From the NCBI RefSeq assembly GCF_009602435.1, contig NZ_VZDQ01000024.1:186001-250000 (forward strand): 64,000 nucleotides of DNA. Reading direction: 5' to 3'. The translations under genes were made by a program, and so were the position numbers. The notes beneath the pieces are model-generated. The model was not told the DNA's origin, searched no databases, and saw only the letters and a list, made by a program, of their open reading frames with translations. This DNA is from Sediminibacillus terrae (lineage in GTDB: Bacteria; Bacillota; Bacilli; Bacillales; Amphibacillaceae). Every line of letters starts with the position of its first letter. The stretch's first letter is position 1. Below are positions 60,848-64,000 of this stretch, piece after piece.

Positions 60848-61760
60848 TTATCCAAATACGCCAGCACTCTTGTTCTGCTGAAGAATATCTTTAATTGTCT
60901 TATCAAGCGTATTGAACCTGAATTGGAAGCCCTCCTGTTCAAGCCGATCCGGAATCACCCAGCGGCTTTTTAGCACAAGTTCCGTCTCTGTCCGGATCAA
61001 TATCGAACCCATTTCCAGCATCCATTTCGGTGCAGGCAGGCCAACAGGCATGTTTAGCTCTGTTCTTAAAATCTTCATCAATTCCCGGTTATGTACAGGG
61101 GTGGGTGCTGCACAATTAAAGACACCGCTCAAATCATCCCTCTCCTGTAAAAACAGCACGATTTGAAACAGGTCTTCAACATGAATCCAGCTGAACATTT
61201 GCTTTCCGGATCCCTGTGCCCCGCCGAGACCGAATTTCACCAAGTTTAAATAAGGGGTCATCACCCCTCCTCCCGGGCCTAAAACGATAGCGGTTCGCAG
61301 AGCAGCTTGTCTTGTTTCTGGTAAATCAAAAGAAAAGAATGCTTCTTCCCATTTTTCTGCCACGTCCACAGAAAATCCCGTTCCTATTTCTCCGTTTATT
61401 TCCGTCATCGGCCGATCTTCGGCATGTCGATAAATCGTGGCGGTGCTGGAGTTGAGCCAAATCGGCGGCGGGCTTATCACATGTCTTGATAACTTCGCCG
61501 AGAATAGTCGTCGTTTCGATTCTTGAATGCAGGATTTCCCGCTTGTTTTTGTCATGGTAACGGCAATTTACCGACTTGCCAGCAAGGTTGACGAGCAAAT
61601 CCGCCCCTTCCAAAGCTTCCTTGATGCCATCCCTGTCGTCCCATGATAGGTAAGAGGGCTGTCTCGATATGATTCCTACATTATATCCCTTCTCTTCGAA
61701 CCTCCGTTTGAAATAATTCCCGATAAATCCTGTTCCCCCTGCGAGGATAACCTTTTTCAT
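60848..61760 (-). pseudogene. TIGR01777-type sugar-nucleotide epimerase with a frameshift
   Basis: The N-terminal part starts at ATG 61760 with VILAGGTGFIGNYFKRRF (NAD-binding Rossmann motif). It reads to DKP near residue 97; after that the correct continuation (PPIWLNSSTATIYRH) is in another frame. The DNA has CCCGCCGCCG where nine bases would keep frame, so there is one extra base near 61468. The second part is intact to the end (ETRQAALRTAIVLGPGGGVM, FSWIHVEDLFQIVLFL). Total length, 303 codons plus one base, matches YfhF-like epimerases. The cause is either a recent mutation or a sequencing error in a GC repeat. Confidence 0.8.
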
Positions 61761-62008
61761 CGTCAAAACCCCAATCTGAATTTTTATCTGAATTGGTTGC
61801 CTCTTGATGTTTTGGGTTCATTTTAACATATTAACGGAGTGCCCATGACAGGTTCCCCTTCGAAGGTATTTTTCTCTACGCATTTCCGGCTTACACCTCC
61901 ATAGGGGTGTTTAAGCCGCTAATCGTGAATAATTATCAACTTTACGCCAAAACGTCACATTATCAGCAGCATTGGTTGGCAAAGAAGTGATTACGGCATG
62001 AAATAAGT

Positions 62009-62032
62009 CAGCTCATATAAGGATGAGCTGTC
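62009..62032. terminator. Stem-loop downstream of the methyltransferase gene
   Basis: CAGCTCAT and ATGAGCTG form an 8-bp stem with a 6-nt loop just past the stop at 62046. The T-run is on the plus-strand side. The gap 61767-62008 holds no recognised gene. Confidence 0.55.
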
Positions 62033-62045
62033 GCTTTTTATAGGG

Positions 62046-62825
62046 TCACAAAACCACTTTTACTGCCTTTGTCGCGATAAACGTTTTGATGTATTGATCT
62101 AAAATCCGGGTTCCTCCGAAATCATCTTCATAAAAGCCCGTTATTGCAAAACCAGCGTCGATTTGTCCCTGTATTTGGTCTTCCATGGTATGGGCATATT
62201 CAATGGTTTGGTTGGAGCGAATGTGATCCTCCACTTCTTCTTCAGGCAACTGATCCAAAGTTGAAGAGGGAATGGGATGCTTCACATCAAGAATCCCTTT
62301 TTGTTCCTGCTGGTCATCAAAAATAAACAACAGCGGGTTCGTAAATCCGGCTATCAATGTTCCTTTCTTTTTTAACACCCTTGCCGTTTCTTTCCACACC
62401 GGGCGGATGTTATCCACGAACAAATTGGAAACAGGGTGGATGATCATATCGAAAGTTTCGTCTTCAAAGACACTTAAATCACGCATATCCCCTTGCACAG
62501 TGTGCAACGACAGCCCGTCCCGTTCTGCAACCAACCTGTCTTTTTCCAACTGCTTTCGTGATATGTCGGTGACGGTTACCTGGGCACCGGCAGCTGCCAG
62601 AACAGGAGCCTGCTGCCCTCCACCTTACGCAAGGCAAAGGACCTTCAATCCTTCTAATTGGCGCGGGAACCAGCTGCGCGGTACCGGCTTTTCAGTAGTG
62701 ACAGTGATATTCCATTCGCCTGCTTTACCTTTTTCAACCGTTTCGCTGCTGACCGATTTTGTATAACGAGAGCCTTCTTCCACTTTCTGATCCCAGGCAT
62801 TACTATTTTGCTTTGTCGTATCCAT
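62046..62825 (-). pseudogene. Class I SAM-dependent methyltransferase interrupted by TAA in motif I
   Basis: The gene should encode 259 residues from ATG 62825 to 62046. At 62625-62627 a TAA lies in frame between LKVLCLA and GGGQQAPVLAAAGA, exactly in the SAM-binding motif I, where Ser (TCA) would be expected. The downstream part reads on without a shift (MRDLSVFEDETFDMIIHP and the rest to the end). It resembles small-molecule methyltransferases of the YodH/UbiE-like group. A single base change would restore the gene. Unless stop readthrough occurs, the product is inactive, since the visible N-terminal piece alone cannot bind SAM. Confidence 0.8.
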
Positions 62826-62906
62826 CTCTGTCTCCTCCCTATTCCCAGTCTTTTTTATATGTTTTTACCAGCGTATCATAAATAGGCCAAGACGGGGGTC
62901 AAGACG

Positions 62907-63099
62907 GGGGTCAGTCCCTCCTTCCGAATTTTGCTCTTGGGGTCATGCTCTTGGGGTCAGTCCCCATCAAGCCGATTCTTTCATTGATTCAGGTTGATTT
63001 TTCGCAGGAATCCTTATCTGCCAAGGATTTCTGCAATTTTGGGGACTGACCCCTCCAAGGGGATTTTGCACCATCATGAGCCGGAGAGGGACTGACCCC
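62907..63099. repeat. Cluster of four GGGGTCAGTCCCC-type repeats
   Basis: Two copies read GGGGTCAGTCCC(C) (62907-62918, 62953-62965) and two are inverted, (G)GGGACTGACCCC (63041-63053, 63088-63099). The four can nest as one long stem. No gene lies in 62826-63157. A short tandem GACGGGGGTCAA precedes the first copy. Confidence 0.85.
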
Positions 63100-63106
63100 T
63101 TACCTT

Positions 63107-63138
63107 AAAAAAGCCAGCTCGTGGTGAGCTGGCTTTTT
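63107..63138 (-). terminator. Terminator of the DUF2188 gene
   Basis: AAAAAGCCAGCTC and GAGCTGGCTTTTT form a 13-bp stem with a 5-nt loop, about 20 bp after the stop at 63158. Confidence 0.92.
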
Positions 63139-63157
63139 GGTGTTATATGCTTTTGTC

Positions 63158-63355
63158 TTAGTATTTTTTCTCTTCGACGATTTCGTGGTTTTCGTCTAAA
63201 ATCATCAAGCGACTTGGTGTATCGTTGGATGCCAACTTTTCAGCTTCTGCGATTGCATCGTCTTTTTTGCTGTATAAATCAGTCGGAGCTACGTCTTCGA
63301 TTTTTACATACCAGCCTTCTGCATTTTTGTTTGGTGTTACGCTATATTCTTTCAT
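63158..63355 (-). CDS. DUF2188 family small protein
   Basis: The 65-residue protein matches the DUF2188 pattern: an N-terminal YSVTPNKNAEGWYVKIED strand region, then SKKDDAIAEAEKLASND and LMILDENHEIVEEKKY. Such short cytoplasmic proteins are common in Bacillus, sometimes duplicated, and of unknown function. AAAGGGAG lies eight bases before the ATG at 63355. It is a single gene ending in a strong terminator. Confidence 0.85.
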   Translation of the reverse strand: MKEYSVTPNKNAEGWYVKIEDVAPTDLYSKKDDAIAEAEKLASNDTPSRLMILDENHEIVEEKKY

Positions 63356-63452
63356 GTCTATCGCTCCCTTTCAGAAATTGCTTTATTCTTTGTGTACAAA
63401 ACAATTCCCGACTGCTCTGCGAACCAAACCTATACTATCTGAGCCGCTGCAC

Positions 63453-64000
63453 CTATACGTTCTTGGTTTCTAATTTTGCAGTGCTTTGGTTGACCTGAAC
63501 GACCGTAGCTGTTTCTGCCGCTTTCACGATACCCAGGAGGACTTTTAACGACACAAGCGCATCTTCCCCTGTCACGGCCGGCTTCTTATTATGAAGGACA
63601 CTATCCACAAATGAATCGATTACACCGCTGTTCGTTTGGTCATCATTGGTCTGGATGGTTTCCAATTGATACTTGGCTATGGAACCATCCTTTTCTATGA
63701 CAAGCAGAGGATAGTCCTTGTCATGATATATTTTTATGATTCCACCCGTCAGATAAATAATCGTGCTGTTATCCTCTTCACCATAATAAGTCCAGGAAAA
63801 GGAAGCCGTCCCAATGCGCCCGCCGGCTGTTTTCAAGGTGCATACAAGATTGTCGCACACTTCTATCGGTTCCCCGGTAATGCCGGTTTTATCTAAAGAT
63901 CCTTGAAAGGCACTTACCTGGTTTATTCCATCATTCAACAGATAATGAAGCAAATCGATTTTGTGAATCCCTAAATCACCGGCGACTCCCAACCCGGATC
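63453..64000 (-). CDS. Gfo/Idh/MocA family oxidoreductase, C-terminal part
   Basis: The frame is open to the right edge, so the N-terminal NAD(P)-binding domain lies outside the window. The visible 180 residues include DLGIHKIDLLHYLLND, the conserved Asp/His region of the catalytic domain, and the long beta-sheet half (GRIGTASFSWTYYGEEDNSTIIYLTGG). It ends with DALVSLKVLLGIVKAAE, the standard C-terminal helix. These enzymes oxidise or reduce sugars, inositols or related compounds with NAD(P). The substrate cannot be told from this part. A TTG at 63992 is not the true start. Confidence 0.87.
   Translation of the reverse strand, partial: SGLGVAGDLGIHKIDLLHYLLNDGINQVSAFQGSLDKTGITGEPIEVCDNLVCTLKTAGGRIGTASFSWTYYGEEDNSTIIYLTGGIIKIYHDKDYPLLVIEKDGSIAKYQLETIQTNDDQTNSGVIDSFVDSVLHNKKPAVTGEDALVSLKVLLGIVKAAETATVVQVNQSTAKLETKNV

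Noticed and set aside
1-64000. CRISPR array, prophage, tRNA or rRNA genes, toxin-antitoxin pairs
   Set aside because: None seen: no regularly spaced repeats, no phage structural genes, no cloverleaf or rRNA sequence recognised.

Overview
The window looks like chromosome of a moderately halophilic or halotolerant Bacillaceae (Halobacillus/Thalassobacillus/Virgibacillus-like; genus not resolved). The evidence is strong GGAGG ribosome binding sites with frequent TTG/GTG starts, an S-box, a yybP-ykoY element, a Zur box and a cre-like site. It also carries a B. subtilis-type Ku/LigD pair (ligase domain first), YfmR/YkhA/PgcA-like genes, ectoine-type osmolyte uptake and a Na+/H+ antiporter. I saw no prophage, CRISPR array, rRNA or tRNA.

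1-16 kb: the C-terminal part of an RsbR-like stress regulator; a UbiB-type kinase with a phasin-like protein; a secreted metalloprotease gene cut by an in-frame amber codon; and a sugar operon (binding protein, two permeases, GH65 phosphorylase) divergent from an AraC-type regulator with a cre-like site between them. A 94-bp duplication ends inside the 3' end of the phosphorylase gene. Then come a fructosamine-kinase-like gene, a YjiH-type membrane protein and an acyltransferase.

16-32 kb: divergent ku and ligD (end joining); an M29 aminopeptidase; an IS1182-like transposase remnant; a zinc-binding lipoprotein behind a Zur box; an OsmC-like protein; TerC behind a yybP-ykoY riboswitch; a phosphoglucomutase; an AI-2E-family exporter; an ehuBCDA-like ectoine uptake operon; and a GNAT protein.

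32-53 kb: a CPA1 antiporter, BrnQ, RecQ, an unlisted 55-residue zinc-ribbon protein, a second M29 aminopeptidase of the same length as the first, ABC-F YfmR, an alanine/sodium symporter, a DJ-1-like protein, a CatE-like dioxygenase divergent from an HxlR regulator with shared AGTAA operators, an apparently orphan adenine DNA methyltransferase, a serine hydrolase, thioesterase YkhA, cardiolipin synthase and RarD.

53-64 kb: a DUF3231 protein, a secreted CAP protein, and a compact four-gene operon (ECF-like sigma factor, zinc anti-sigma factor, membrane protein with three PGxGH repeats, LiaF-like protein). An S-box-controlled MetY with an extra C-terminal CoA-binding-like domain follows. The end holds small membrane proteins, an epimerase gene with a frameshift, a methyltransferase gene with an in-frame ochre codon, a cluster of GGGGTCAGTCCCC repeats, a DUF2188 protein and a partial oxidoreductase.

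The best candidates for undescribed biology are the sigma/anti-sigma/PGxGH-repeat/LiaF-like operon and the MetY-CoA-binding fusion. The recurring GGGGACTGACCCC family and the three singly interrupted genes also deserve a check.
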